A DNA stretch of 64,000 nucleotides, from assembly GCF_001684975.1 (NCBI RefSeq), contig NZ_MAYH01000048.1:62001-126000 (forward strand), read 5' to 3'. The translations under genes and the position numbers were made by a program. Each line of letters opens with the position of its first letter. Position 1 is the first letter of the stretch. Below are positions 25,706 to 35,006 of the stretch, piece after piece. This DNA comes from Chryseobacterium artocarpi. Its GTDB lineage: Bacteria; Bacteroidota; Bacteroidia; Flavobacteriales; Weeksellaceae. The notes below the pieces were generated by a model, which worked only from the letters and a program-made list of their open reading frames with translations, did not search any database and was not told the origin of the DNA.

Positions 25706-26920
25706 ATGAAAAGAAATCTTTTAACCTTAATATCATTAACTTTACTGTTAAGCGTATCCTCATGTACAATTGAGATCAATGATGACGCAGGAACTCCTAC
25801 TACTACAAACCCTGGAAATACATCAGGAGTTTTACCTGAAGGAGGAAAATTATCTGGTGAAATCACTTCTAACTTAACAATAAAAAAAGGTAACTATACA
25901 CTAGAAGGTATTGTAAAGGTAGCAGATGGCGCAACTCTTACTATTGAAGCAGGTGCTACATTCACTGTATCTACAAAAGTTACATCAAGCTTAGTTGTAT
26001 TACAAGGTGGTAAAGTTATTGCTTTAGGTACTGCTAATGAACCGATTGTTTTCACTACTGAAAATAAAACTCCTGGTGGATGGGGAGGAATCACTCTTTA
26101 TGGAAGAGCACCAATCAAAGCTGTAAATGGAAACACTACTGCAGTTTCTGAAGACGGAAACGCTATAAGCTATGGTGGTAATGATGCCAACTTTAGTTCT
26201 GGTATTTTAAAATTTGTAAGAGTAGAATATGCTGGTAAGAAAATCAATGATGGAACTTCAGAAACCAATACTTTTACGTTCTATTCAGTAGGTGATGGTA
26301 CTATTTTAGAAAATCTTGTTGCCTATAAAGGAACTGATGATGGTTTTGAATTCTTCGGCGGTACTGTGAGCGCAAAGAATCTTGTTTCTTATGGTAATTA
26401 TGACGATTCATTCGACTGGCAAGATGCATGGAGTGGACAAAACAACAGTAACTGGTATGCTTTCCAAACAGTAACCGGAAACTTCGGAATGGAAATTGAA
26501 GCATCTGCAAATGTAGATAATACAGCTCCGAAAATTTCGAATATTACGTTAATCAGAGATGCTAATACAGCTCCAGAAGTTGCAGGTTCTTCAGAAATAT
26601 CTGCTATTCAATTCAAAAGACAGGGAACTGGTATTTTCTCTAATGTATATATCAGCGGTTATAAAAATATGGGTGGTAAAAATGCTTACTCAGTATTAAT
26701 CCAAGAAGATACTACAGAAACAAATCAGGTAAATACTGGAAAGATTAAAGTTGAACCTCTTACTTACCTAAACTCAGATAATGCAGGGGTTTGGGGATAT
26801 GCATACCCTAAAACGAATCCTAAAACATTCACAAATGCTACAGGTGTTACAAAAGTTTCTCTAACCCCAGGAGCCTGGGCTACTGTAGATGGAGTAAACC
26901 TTTTAGCAGCTTTACAATAA
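25706..26920 (+). CDS. Surface repeat lipoprotein, partner of the TonB receptor
   Basis: A 404-residue lipoprotein: lipobox LLSVSSC with lipidated Cys20, then a Thr/Pro/Asn-rich linker. The body has beta-helix-like units such as SNLTIKKGNYTLEGIVKVAD, ATLTIEAGATF, GGWGGITLYGRAP and FFGGTVSAKNLVSYGNYDDS. It contains acidic clusters DDGFEFFGG and DDSFDWQDAW that could bind metal or ligand. These Bacteroidota proteins are often misannotated as multidrug transporters, but there is no membrane helix beyond the signal. It follows the receptor gene by 31 bp and is closed by a strong terminator. It probably acts as surface ligand-binding partner of the receptor. Confidence 0.88.
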   Translation: MKRNLLTLISLTLLLSVSSCTIEINDDAGTPTTTNPGNTSGVLPEGGKLSGEITSNLTIKKGNYTLEGIVKVADGATLTIEAGATFTVSTKVTSSLVVLQGGKVIALGTANEPIVFTTENKTPGGWGGITLYGRAPIKAVNGNTTAVSEDGNAISYGGNDANFSSGILKFVRVEYAGKKINDGTSETNTFTFYSVGDGTILENLVAYKGTDDGFEFFGGTVSAKNLVSYGNYDDSFDWQDAWSGQNNSNWYAFQTVTGNFGMEIEASANVDNTAPKISNITLIRDANTAPEVAGSSEISAIQFKRQGTGIFSNVYISGYKNMGGKNAYSVLIQEDTTETNQVNTGKIKVEPLTYLNSDNAGVWGYAYPKTNPKTFTNATGVTKVSLTPGAWATVDGVNLLAALQ

Positions 26921-26937
26921 CTAGTTTCTTCATTCAA

Positions 26938-26973
26938 TTAAAAAACCATCAGATTTTTCTGATGGTTTTTTTA
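26938..26973. terminator. Bidirectional Rho-independent terminator
   Basis: A perfect stem AACCATCAGA (26944-26953) / TCTGATGGTT (26958-26967) with loop TTTT, A-run on one side and T-run on the other. It serves the plus-strand lipoprotein gene and the minus-strand toxin/immunity operon that end face to face. Confidence 0.92.
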
Positions 26974-26995
26974 TAATTACTTAAATTCTTTAAAA

Positions 26996-27409
26996 TCAAG
27001 ATTCATAAGGAAAAGACACTAAGATTTCATCATGCTTTAAATTAATATTATAATTAAAAATACGATCATCTAATCCCCACTTATTAGTTCCTATCAATAC
27101 ACTATAAGCCACTATATAAGTTTTTTCTTTATTGGATTCTATTTCAAAAATTTTTCCTTCATATGAATCAAATTTTTCTTTTAAATCTGATCTGAGATTT
27201 TCTTTTTCTACAACAGAAATTGAGATAGAATCCCATGTAGTTTTTACATCCATATACTCTACAAATGAAAACTCAAGGTCAATATTATAGGATGTTTCTT
27301 CTGAGTACCCCTCCTCATCACCATACTGCATAACGCTTCTTAAAAGCAAAGAACTATGACTTACCGTATATACCCAGATTTTGAATTTTCTGTTTGAATA
27401 AAATATCAT
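26996..27409 (-). CDS. Hypothetical protein, immunity candidate
   Basis: A 137-residue cytosolic protein beginning MIFYSNRKFKIWVYTVSHSS, with a beta-rich pattern: NIDLEFSFVEYMDV, GKIFEIESNKEKTYIVAYSV, and HDEILVSFPYES at the end. No signal peptide or membrane helix. It is the last gene of the operon that carries the RHS toxin at 28266-31832, 36 bp after the broken gene at 27446-27779. Position, size and lack of signal fit a cytosolic immunity protein, perhaps kept from a previous toxin tip. I do not recognise the family. Confidence 0.6.
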   Translation of the reverse strand: MIFYSNRKFKIWVYTVSHSSLLLRSVMQYGDEEGYSEETSYNIDLEFSFVEYMDVKTTWDSISISVVEKENLRSDLKEKFDSYEGKIFEIESNKEKTYIVAYSVLIGTNKWGLDDRIFNYNINLKHDEILVSFPYES

Positions 27410-27445
27410 TTTTTTTTAATGAAAAATCATTATTTAAAATTTTTC

Positions 27446-27779
27446 TTACACCAAAAAATTCTCTAAATTCTCCCCAAATTCAGATTGCTTTCCTTTCACC
27501 AAAACAATTCCACCTGAAATCAATTCAAAATTATTATTCTCATCTTTAATCTTATACATATTTTCTAAGCTTATATTATTCAAGTATTGATTTACAGAAA
27601 ACATTGGATTATCGACATAAAAATAACCTTTAATATATTCACAATTTACCATTATGATATAGGCGATTTTATCATCTTCATTAAAGATAATCTTATTGCT
27701 AATCTTTTATGACTATATCAAATAACCAGATTTGAGCTCTGTTAATATGTAAGACTTTTAAACTCTCATTTATTTCCAT
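27446..27779 (-). pseudogene. Frameshifted small gene, probable broken immunity gene
   Basis: Two frames together make one plausible protein. The first starts ATG at 27779, reads MEINESLKVLHINRAQIWLF and stops after 26 residues at 27699. The second, from about 27705 to 27446, reads ISNKIIFNEDDKIAYIIMVN, then CEYIKGYFYVDNPMFSV, and ends SEFGENLENFLV. Removing one A from the AAAA run at about 27706-27709 joins them into a continuous protein of about 110 residues with no internal stop. The open frame from 27652 alone would miss the N-terminus. It sits in a row of immunity candidates after the RHS toxin. A sequencing error in the A-run is the main alternative. Confidence 0.55.
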
Positions 27780-27811
27780 ATTCTTTCCAAAAGATCTTTT
27801 ATATAATCAAT

Positions 27812-28261
27812 TTATTCTTCTTCAATTAAATTTTTCATCCAATTTACAGCACTTCCTACCCCTTCTATAGAATACCAATTAATAGCTAGTAAATAATTAA
27901 AGTTTACGTTAGTGATAAAATATTCTATGCCAAAGGAATTTTCCATAATCGCTCCCATTCTTCGACCATCTTCTATCAAGACCACTTGATTCCGATCATT
28001 ATTTTCCTGATCAAAGAATATATAAACAGGTTCAGAGTCCAGATTCGCAGAATAAGTATACTCATTTTTTTCTGCGGGAATAGAAATTGCATCACTGCTA
28101 TTAATTGCAAGATGCCCTGATTTTTTCAAAACTTTAAATGTCTTAAATACTTGATCAATTATATCAATAGAGTCTTTTTTAGAAATAATCACACACTCCA
28201 CGCCAAGTTCTTTACATACTTTTTGTATTTCATTAATTTTATTACTCATTTTATTACTCAT
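27812..28261 (-). CDS. Probable cognate immunity protein of the RHS toxin
   Basis: A 149-residue cytosolic protein starting four bases after the RHS stop codon, the usual position of the cognate immunity gene. The start ATG at 28261 is followed by a 12-base duplication, giving MSNKMSNK, so ATG at 28249 is also possible; longer frames run into the RHS gene. The C-terminal half, with GAIMENSFGIEYFITNVNF, NYLLAINWYS and GVGSAVNWMKNL, resembles small single-domain proteins found beside bacterial toxins (DUF6756-like, weak). No signal peptide, fitting protection against a toxin that acts in the cytosol. The immunity role is inferred from position. Confidence 0.65.
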   Translation of the reverse strand: MSNKMSNKINEIQKVCKELGVECVIISKKDSIDIIDQVFKTFKVLKKSGHLAINSSDAISIPAEKNEYTYSANLDSEPVYIFFDQENNDRNQVVLIEDGRRMGAIMENSFGIEYFITNVNFNYLLAINWYSIEGVGSAVNWMKNLIEEE

Positions 28262-28265
28262 TTTA

Positions 28266-31200
28266 TCATCTAGTTGCAGGAATATCATTAGTAAATATAT
28301 GTCCTCTTCTTCCAATCCCTTTTCCTGGTTTTTGATAACCAACATGAGGTTCATGAGGTCCCATACCTATAGATCCATCACTTTTAACATTATTCCATTT
28401 AGGTATATCCATATTAACATTAGCTCCATTACCTGCGTCCCACTCTACAGGTATACTTTTACCATTAATATCTTTCCCCCATTTTGTAATTTGAAATTGC
28501 TCTCTAGGAACCCCTGTTCTTTTAAACGCTTCATTTAAAGCATCCCGATAAGTTCCAATTCCTCTTAAATCAACATCATAAATAGGGTTAAATTTCCATC
28601 CTCCTCCAGTTAATCCCTTACCTAAACCTTCTGTAAGTAATGCTATAGATACTCCAGCTACAACTTCACCAGTCTGGTATCCGGCTTCATAATTATCACC
28701 ATTATAAAGATTATTACCAAAATTTGCAACTCCATTTATCTGCCCATAAATGCCAAAGCTAAAAGTATTAAGTAATGAATTTCCATAGTCATTCCATGTA
28801 TAATTACTAACTGCATTACCAATTCCTCCTATTGGATCACTAATAAAATTACCAATTCCCCTAAAAGTATCTGTAAAGCCATTTCCCATACCAGAGGTAA
28901 ATGTAGAAGCAGGAAATGTCCCTAAATCAACAGTCTGAATATTTCTTGTACCATCAGCTCCTATTGAATACTCTGTATGAGATAAGCTAAGCCCATTAAC
29001 TTCCATATCCCCTTCCGAATTAAGAATATATGCTTCTAAACCTTCTATTTCTCTAGCATCTGTAACTCTGTTTTCAGAAAAATTATAATGAGACTGATAA
29101 GCATATACTTCACTCAGAGGATCTACATTGAAAAACCGTCCCAGATCAGGCATGTAATTTCTCCATTTAAAGCTATACCATCCTGTTTCCTGTAGTTCTT
29201 GCCCCTGATACTTATAATTATATTTGGAATTTTTCGCCAGATTATTATATCCCTCATGCTTCAATCCAAAAGGATAATAGTTGTTCTCTTCAAGAACTTC
29301 TAATCCGCTACCATTATAGAAATAACTCAAACGGATATTTCCTAAATGATCTGTATAATTGTAAATATACTTATTTTTAACAAAATCAAAGTACCCTTCT
29401 GAAGTTGGAACAAACTGTAAATCTGGTGATGGTGGAGGACAATCGATACAAGTAAGTCTCAAACCGTCCAATACATACTGAAATCCATTCAGATATTCAG
29501 TAACAGATTGTTTAAGGCTGGTATTTCCCATCCAGTCTCTCTGATAATATGAATATCCTTTTTTAAGTTTGGTTCCATCTGCACTGTATAAATAAGAACT
29601 GATACTCCCAAAAGGGCTTTTATTTCCATTCTTTGTTACAATAGAAGGAAGATCAAGAAAATTATACTTAATGGCATCAATCCCTTTATCCAAGTGATCA
29701 GTCATATTTCCATTAGAATCATAACTAATGGGATTCTGCCCTCCAGGATATCCAGCAGCATTCTGCTTAGTATCACGCACTGAAATAAGTCTGTTTCCTG
29801 AATATGTATAATTAAGAGCATCAATCTCTGTTGCGAGATTATTATTGTTTTTAGTGTTTCTTGCAAGGGCAGTAATATTTCCATTCAAATCATATTCAAG
29901 AGATTCATCGTAGAAGCTATTTTGAGGAACTGTAGCTAATGGCTCCGAATAATGCCCAAGCTTTAATTTATTATGTGGATAATAGCTATAAGAATATCTT
30001 TTCAATATATTATCATTCGATGTTTTCCAGTCAACCTCTGATATATTACCATTATATTTTGCCGGCGCATATCCTGTATTAATAGGATTATTGTAACGGA
30101 TTGCATATGCGAAGAGCTTTCCATTAAGGCTTGACGGATCATTAATCTGCGTCATCCAGCCTCTGATATTATACTGATAATTAACAGTCTGCAATGGCAT
30201 TCCCGGATTAGTTCCGCCTACCTTTTTGGTAACAAGTTCTAATAATTCATTATAATTATTTTGAGCAAGAATTTCCTCAGGGTTAGAATCTACCTGATGC
30301 TTGTGTATCAACAATCTGTTTTGGTGATCGTAGGTAAATTTTTCAGTAATAACCTTTTCAATATCTGCATTCAGCCTTTTATGCTTTGTAATGATTGTTT
30401 CGGGAGTTCCTGAAAAATCAAGCTTAGATTCTATTCTGGTATATCCTCCCAAGTGATTGATAGCATGAGTACCAATGGCTCTGCCTTTCAGATCGTAATA
30501 AGTATAGTTCGTAGTCCAGTTATCATCTTCTATATTCTTTACAAAGCTCATAACAGGCAGCCCTTTTGTGCTTCTGGTTGCAGAACTGGCAGCATCTGTT
30601 AAAATAGTGCTTCCCTGAATGTTTGAAGGAACGGACGGGTTAAAACTATACGAGGGATAAGTGTCATAGTAATTAACAGTATATACCTTTTCGATATGCT
30701 CACCCGGATAAGCTGCATTAGTATATTTAATACTTAATCCTGCGGAATTAAATCCTGTGGTGTTCCGATCTTCTGTTGATGGTTTTCCGTTATTAATATA
30801 ATAATCAATACTTCCCTGCACCTGTTGTCTGATAAACTGAGCTCCGATATTGGCTATACCGGTATATATTACACGTGAAAATTTATCATACTTAGTAAAC
30901 AGCCACTTACCGGAAGAACGCATATTGGCATCCTGAGTCATGATAAGCCTATTTGCCTTATCATATGCCATATATTCCCAGCCTTTACCTGGAAGTTTTT
31001 TTTCAACCAATCTTTTTCTATTATCATATCTGTACTGGTAGCAAAGGTTATCAAGAACTTCCGGTGTAAGTATAGAAGAAACAGCAGCCAGAGGTGGAAT
31101 TACATATGCTAGATGATCATATTTATCATAAATATAATAGGTATCAATATTATTTGTTCCATCAATTCTTCTGATTAGTACAATATGGCCATAAAGATCT

Positions 31201-31832
31201 TTAAAAACGATCTTTTCATTATTATCTTCATCTTTTACAATGAATTTATATAGTGTGTTTTCTTCATAAAAAACTACTGTAGAGGGAGTCGAAATGTAAA
31301 TCTGGTTACCATTATCCCAGGTTGTTGTAATAGAATATTTCTTTACACGATCAAATTCTGAATTAGCGTCATATTCGTACCTTACTGTGTGTCCTGATGT
31401 CATTTTCCAATCCTCTCCTGGGTTTGCAGATTGAAATACTCTGCTTAATGGAGAGGACTCAAGCTCTTTTTCGGAAAATGCATTAGTAACTCCATAATAT
31501 GAATTAACCATACTTTCTGTAACTGAGCTTTGAATGCCAGCATTTGAGGTTTGAACCGGAACAGGTAAGTAATCTTTATTTTTTCTACCGAATTGATCAT
31601 AAACCACAGGAACAACCAGATCATTTCCTAAGGGTGTAGATTTTATGGAAATAACCTGTTTTGGTCTGCCCAACCCATCCAGATACTGTACACTTTCCAA
31701 CTGTTTTTGTACAGGATCAGAAGGTGCTGACAGATATGTTTTTTTATAGACATAATTTTCAGTATCTGTAAGACTCTGAGAATGGAGGCAATTAAAAATT
31801 ACCCCCAATATTATCATTATTATTTTTCTCAT
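28266..31832 (-). CDS. RHS repeat polymorphic toxin (DUF6443 N-terminus, variable C-terminal toxin domain)
   Basis: A 1188-residue secreted RHS protein. It has a signal peptide (1 to about 19, ending CLHSQ) and a DUF6443 region containing VQYLDGLGRPKQVISIKSTP. Many YD repeats follow, and the conserved RHS core appears in YQGQELQETGWYSFKWRNY and LGRFFNVDPLSE. After DPLSEVYAYQSHYNFSENR comes a non-repeat Gly-rich linker. The last roughly 90 residues are a small domain with GTYRDALNEAFKRTGVPREQ, SIPVEWDAG, PHEPHVGYQKPG and GHIFTNDIPATR. This tip resembles the polymorphic toxin type 47 (Ntox47) domain, a predicted RNase, from memory and not by search. The RHS shell normally encloses and cuts free such a tip. 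The immunity gene follows by four bases. Confidence 0.88.
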   Translation of the reverse strand: MRKIIMIILGVIFNCLHSQSLTDTENYVYKKTYLSAPSDPVQKQLESVQYLDGLGRPKQVISIKSTPLGNDLVVPVVYDQFGRKNKDYLPVPVQTSNAGIQSSVTESMVNSYYGVTNAFSEKELESSPLSRVFQSANPGEDWKMTSGHTVRYEYDANSEFDRVKKYSITTTWDNGNQIYISTPSTVVFYEENTLYKFIVKDEDNNEKIVFKDLYGHIVLIRRIDGTNNIDTYYIYDKYDHLAYVIPPLAAVSSILTPEVLDNLCYQYRYDNRKRLVEKKLPGKGWEYMAYDKANRLIMTQDANMRSSGKWLFTKYDKFSRVIYTGIANIGAQFIRQQVQGSIDYYINNGKPSTEDRNTTGFNSAGLSIKYTNAAYPGEHIEKVYTVNYYDTYPSYSFNPSVPSNIQGSTILTDAASSATRSTKGLPVMSFVKNIEDDNWTTNYTYYDLKGRAIGTHAINHLGGYTRIESKLDFSGTPETIITKHKRLNADIEKVITEKFTYDHQNRLLIHKHQVDSNPEEILAQNNYNELLELVTKKVGGTNPGMPLQTVNYQYNIRGWMTQINDPSSLNGKLFAYAIRYNNPINTGYAPAKYNGNISEVDWKTSNDNILKRYSYSYYPHNKLKLGHYSEPLATVPQNSFYDESLEYDLNGNITALARNTKNNNNLATEIDALNYTYSGNRLISVRDTKQNAAGYPGGQNPISYDSNGNMTDHLDKGIDAIKYNFLDLPSIVTKNGNKSPFGSISSYLYSADGTKLKKGYSYYQRDWMGNTSLKQSVTEYLNGFQYVLDGLRLTCIDCPPPSPDLQFVPTSEGYFDFVKNKYIYNYTDHLGNIRLSYFYNGSGLEVLEENNYYPFGLKHEGYNNLAKNSKYNYKYQGQELQETGWYSFKWRNYMPDLGRFFNVDPLSEVYAYQSHYNFSENRVTDAREIEGLEAYILNSEGDMEVNGLSLSHTEYSIGADGTRNIQTVDLGTFPASTFTSGMGNGFTDTFRGIGNFISDPIGGIGNAVSNYTWNDYGNSLLNTFSFGIYGQINGVANFGNNLYNGDNYEAGYQTGEVVAGVSIALLTEGLGKGLTGGGWKFNPIYDVDLRGIGTYRDALNEAFKRTGVPREQFQITKWGKDINGKSIPVEWDAGNGANVNMDIPKWNNVKSDGSIGMGPHEPHVGYQKPGKGIGRRGHIFTNDIPATR

Positions 31833-31835
31833 GAT

Positions 31836-34800
31836 TTAGTTTTTAAAATGGTATTTATATTCTTCTACCGGATTTCCATCTACATCAACAACTTTCTCTA
31901 GTTTGTTTTGTGCATTGTACTTATAGTATTCACGTAACCCATCAGGTCCTGTTACACTTGTTACTCCTATTAAAGGATCATAAGTATAGGTCGTGATCTG
32001 ATGATCTTTAAAGGCAGCCGTTTTTCTCAGATCATCTAGCAATCCAATAAATAAATTCTCTGAAGCCATATCAATATCAGTATCTGAAGTATCCTGTAAA
32101 CTTTCGATATTTATATTTGCATTTACATAATTATAGGTTGCTCCCACAATTTTTGCAATAGGCTGCGATTTATTATATCCCCAAATGATTGTTGTTGGTA
32201 TTCCTGATTGATCGGTATATTGTAATACCCTACCGTGAGCATCATATAAATCGTAAGTCACTTTTGAAATTGCAGTTTCATCAGTTACATAATTATATCC
32301 TGTCTTTATATTTTGTATTGAAATTGGAAGGACTAAATTATTTGTTGCTGAATTTTTACCATAAATAGTTTCAGTTCTTGCAATCGGTTGTTGTTCTTCA
32401 TTATATTTCGTTACAGATAAAGGAATTCCAATCATATTTTTTTCTTGAAGATCTGTAAATGGAGAATCTGAAGTTCCAAAGTCTACAGCATATTGAAATT
32501 TTATGGTTTTAAATTTTGAAAGATCATTTTTATTCGGATATTCTTCAATTTTATCGATAAGACTATAACTTAAATCTATTGGGCTTTGATAGTAGTATTT
32601 CTTTAAAGATTCTATTTTTCTCCCTCCTTTAAAATACTCTGTAGTAAACTCTGAATCTAATACTTTATCTGAATAATAAATTAAATAAGGGTCCATTCTA
32701 GAATTACAGTTTCCACAACCTGGTTGCGGAATATACCAAAAACCTCCAGGGTCGATTGGATGAGACGTTCCATAAGACTGCCAATTAGCAGTAAAAAAAT
32801 TATAATCAACAGCTCTAGAAGTCAAATTTGTTATTACCTTATAAGTATAATTCTTTTCTAAAATGTTATTCAAATTAGAGTCAAAATATATTTTATTTTT
32901 TAACATTCCTCTCTCAAATGAAAAATCATTTTTTTTGGAAATCCTATTAATAGGTCTTAACCCATTCTGAACATAATAATCTGGAAAATCATTATAATCG
33001 TAAAATGTATGTTTTATATAGCCATTATTATTTTTTTCAAATACAGTACTATAAGCTACATTAGAAGTAAAAAAATCAGACTTTTGTTTAATTCCATTAG
33101 CAGACGATGTTCCGCCTGAGTTATAAACTGAAGGATTATAAGAGTCAGGAGATACTTTATAAACATTATGTCGAGCAAAAAATAAAGGTTCATACATCAA
33201 TATTCCAGATGAAATGTTTTGATCCATCTCATCAAATGAATTATTATAGAAAAACTCCCTTTCTTTTTCTCCATTAATAATTTTTTTAATTCTTAATCCT
33301 CCTCCTCCATTTCGAAATGGCTCCATTAATAATGCCCCATTAAATGTATTATAAGTATTTGTTACTCTTTGGCTGAAAGAATGAGCTTCAAATACAAAAT
33401 TTGTACTTCCTCCTGTGGGCCAAGTAATTTGTTGTAAAGAGCCATATAAAATTTTAGGAAATGTACTTCCTCTTGCGGAATATTTATTTGCTTCAAAATT
33501 TTCCCAAAACTTATAATTACCTGAATAGGATACAGATGTTGGATATCCGTTATAATATCCCCACATATCAGTTTTTTCTGACATATAACCAGGTAAATCA
33601 TAAGGATTATTATATGAAAAACTATACTTTTCATCAGAGTTTTTAACAATTTGTCCCAAAAATACTCTCGGAGTTGCATCCCAATATTGAAATTTTATTT
33701 TATTTATTAGAGTATTAATAAAACTAAACTTTATTTCATCAAGTAAATAATGTTTATGTTTATATTGATTTGTTAAAGGTATTTCATCTGTAAATATTCT
33801 ACCTAATTCAGCATTACTCCAAAACCTATTAAAAGTATTATAGGAGTCAAATAAATAATTATTAGAAGTGGTATATTTTATTGCATCTGTTTCTATATAA
33901 TTAAATTCTGCTGTTTCTCCATTAAATAAAGTTATTTTTTTTAGATATGAGGGTTTGTAAAAATAACCACTTCCTCTATACATTTTCCAAAAATTTGAAT
34001 CCGTAGGTACAACTTCAGAAAAACCAACAGTTGAGTTTTCATGTTCTATTGAAGACGAGATTTCAAAATTAGCTTCCGTATATAAGTTTCTAAGAAAATA
34101 TTCTCCAGTCTTATATTCAAAATTATATAATATTTTACTATTAGGATCTATTACCTTTTTTAGGTTCCATTTCATGACATATGACCATATTATATCATTA
34201 TCATAATAATTCCCTAAATTTATATCCATACTTTTTACATCATTATCCCCAAAAACATATTTAAATCCCTTGTCATCAATTAATACAAAGCGTCCTATTG
34301 ATTTTCTATTATACCCTGAAGATAATAAATTGCCAGCCCAACCCATTCTCTTAATCTCATTTACTGGAATAATTAAATCAGTGTTTTCATTATAATCTAC
34401 TACCGTTAAGTTATCTTTTGATGAAACTTTCCACTTCCCATCATGTCCCATAAAAAAGAATCCACTTTTACCAAAAAAATCAAAATAAAAAATATCTGGT
34501 TCTGTGTCCATTTTCCATTTTCCAGAAGGGCTACTCGCTATATCCATCATTTCATTAAGATTTTGTGATGAGTCCCAATTATTTCTATTTAAATAACCTT
34601 TAACATCAAAAAAGCCTTTTTGCCAGCCTAGTACCGTACCTAAACCTGGTTGGACCGTACCTGCAGTATACTTCAATTCATCAAAAGTCATCCCTTTTAT
34701 TTTCCTTGTTATGGCTCCTCCGGCATTTAAATTCCAATTTTGCCCTACAACTCCTGAAACTTTGTTAACTAGAACTCCAGTAGCATCGTAACTTAAACTA

Positions 34801-35000
34801 ATATCTAAAGGAAGATTATCGTGTTTTAATTGTTGAAGGGGAATATTAATATTAACAGCACCACTATATAAATCTACACCAAATTCTTTTTCATAATTTA
34901 GTGTTTTAATATTATCTCTATCCAGAGGGATATCTGCTCCTGCTTGCGCATTTAGCAAACAAGAAAATGTATATCCGAATAATAATATAATTTTCTTCAT
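31836..35000 (-). CDS. SpvB/RHS-like secreted shell protein
   Basis: A 1054-residue secreted protein with signal peptide MKKIILLFGYTFSCLLNAQA. The N-terminal part has LYSGAVNINIPLQQL and LPLDISLSYDATGVLVN, the opening pattern of SpvB/TcdB-like shell proteins, then GVVGQNWNLNAGGAITRKI. The C-terminal 200 residues carry YD-type repeats: TYDLYDAHGRVLQYTDQSG, TTYTYDPLIGVTSVTGPDG and EYYKYNAQNKLEKVVDVDG. It ends without a toxin domain. It lies three bases upstream of the DUF6443 RHS toxin gene. Together they resemble the B and C parts of Tc toxins, which form one closed cocoon; that analogy is inference. Confidence 0.8.
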   Translation of the reverse strand: MKKIILLFGYTFSCLLNAQAGADIPLDRDNIKTLNYEKEFGVDLYSGAVNINIPLQQLKHDNLPLDISLSYDATGVLVNKVSGVVGQNWNLNAGGAITRKIKGMTFDELKYTAGTVQPGLGTVLGWQKGFFDVKGYLNRNNWDSSQNLNEMMDIASSPSGKWKMDTEPDIFYFDFFGKSGFFFMGHDGKWKVSSKDNLTVVDYNENTDLIIPVNEIKRMGWAGNLLSSGYNRKSIGRFVLIDDKGFKYVFGDNDVKSMDINLGNYYDNDIIWSYVMKWNLKKVIDPNSKILYNFEYKTGEYFLRNLYTEANFEISSSIEHENSTVGFSEVVPTDSNFWKMYRGSGYFYKPSYLKKITLFNGETAEFNYIETDAIKYTTSNNYLFDSYNTFNRFWSNAELGRIFTDEIPLTNQYKHKHYLLDEIKFSFINTLINKIKFQYWDATPRVFLGQIVKNSDEKYSFSYNNPYDLPGYMSEKTDMWGYYNGYPTSVSYSGNYKFWENFEANKYSARGSTFPKILYGSLQQITWPTGGSTNFVFEAHSFSQRVTNTYNTFNGALLMEPFRNGGGGLRIKKIINGEKEREFFYNNSFDEMDQNISSGILMYEPLFFARHNVYKVSPDSYNPSVYNSGGTSSANGIKQKSDFFTSNVAYSTVFEKNNNGYIKHTFYDYNDFPDYYVQNGLRPINRISKKNDFSFERGMLKNKIYFDSNLNNILEKNYTYKVITNLTSRAVDYNFFTANWQSYGTSHPIDPGGFWYIPQPGCGNCNSRMDPYLIYYSDKVLDSEFTTEYFKGGRKIESLKKYYYQSPIDLSYSLIDKIEEYPNKNDLSKFKTIKFQYAVDFGTSDSPFTDLQEKNMIGIPLSVTKYNEEQQPIARTETIYGKNSATNNLVLPISIQNIKTGYNYVTDETAISKVTYDLYDAHGRVLQYTDQSGIPTTIIWGYNKSQPIAKIVGATYNYVNANINIESLQDTSDTDIDMASENLFIGLLDDLRKTAAFKDHQITTYTYDPLIGVTSVTGPDGLREYYKYNAQNKLEKVVDVDGNPVEEYKYHFKN

Positions 35001-35006
35001 CTCATT

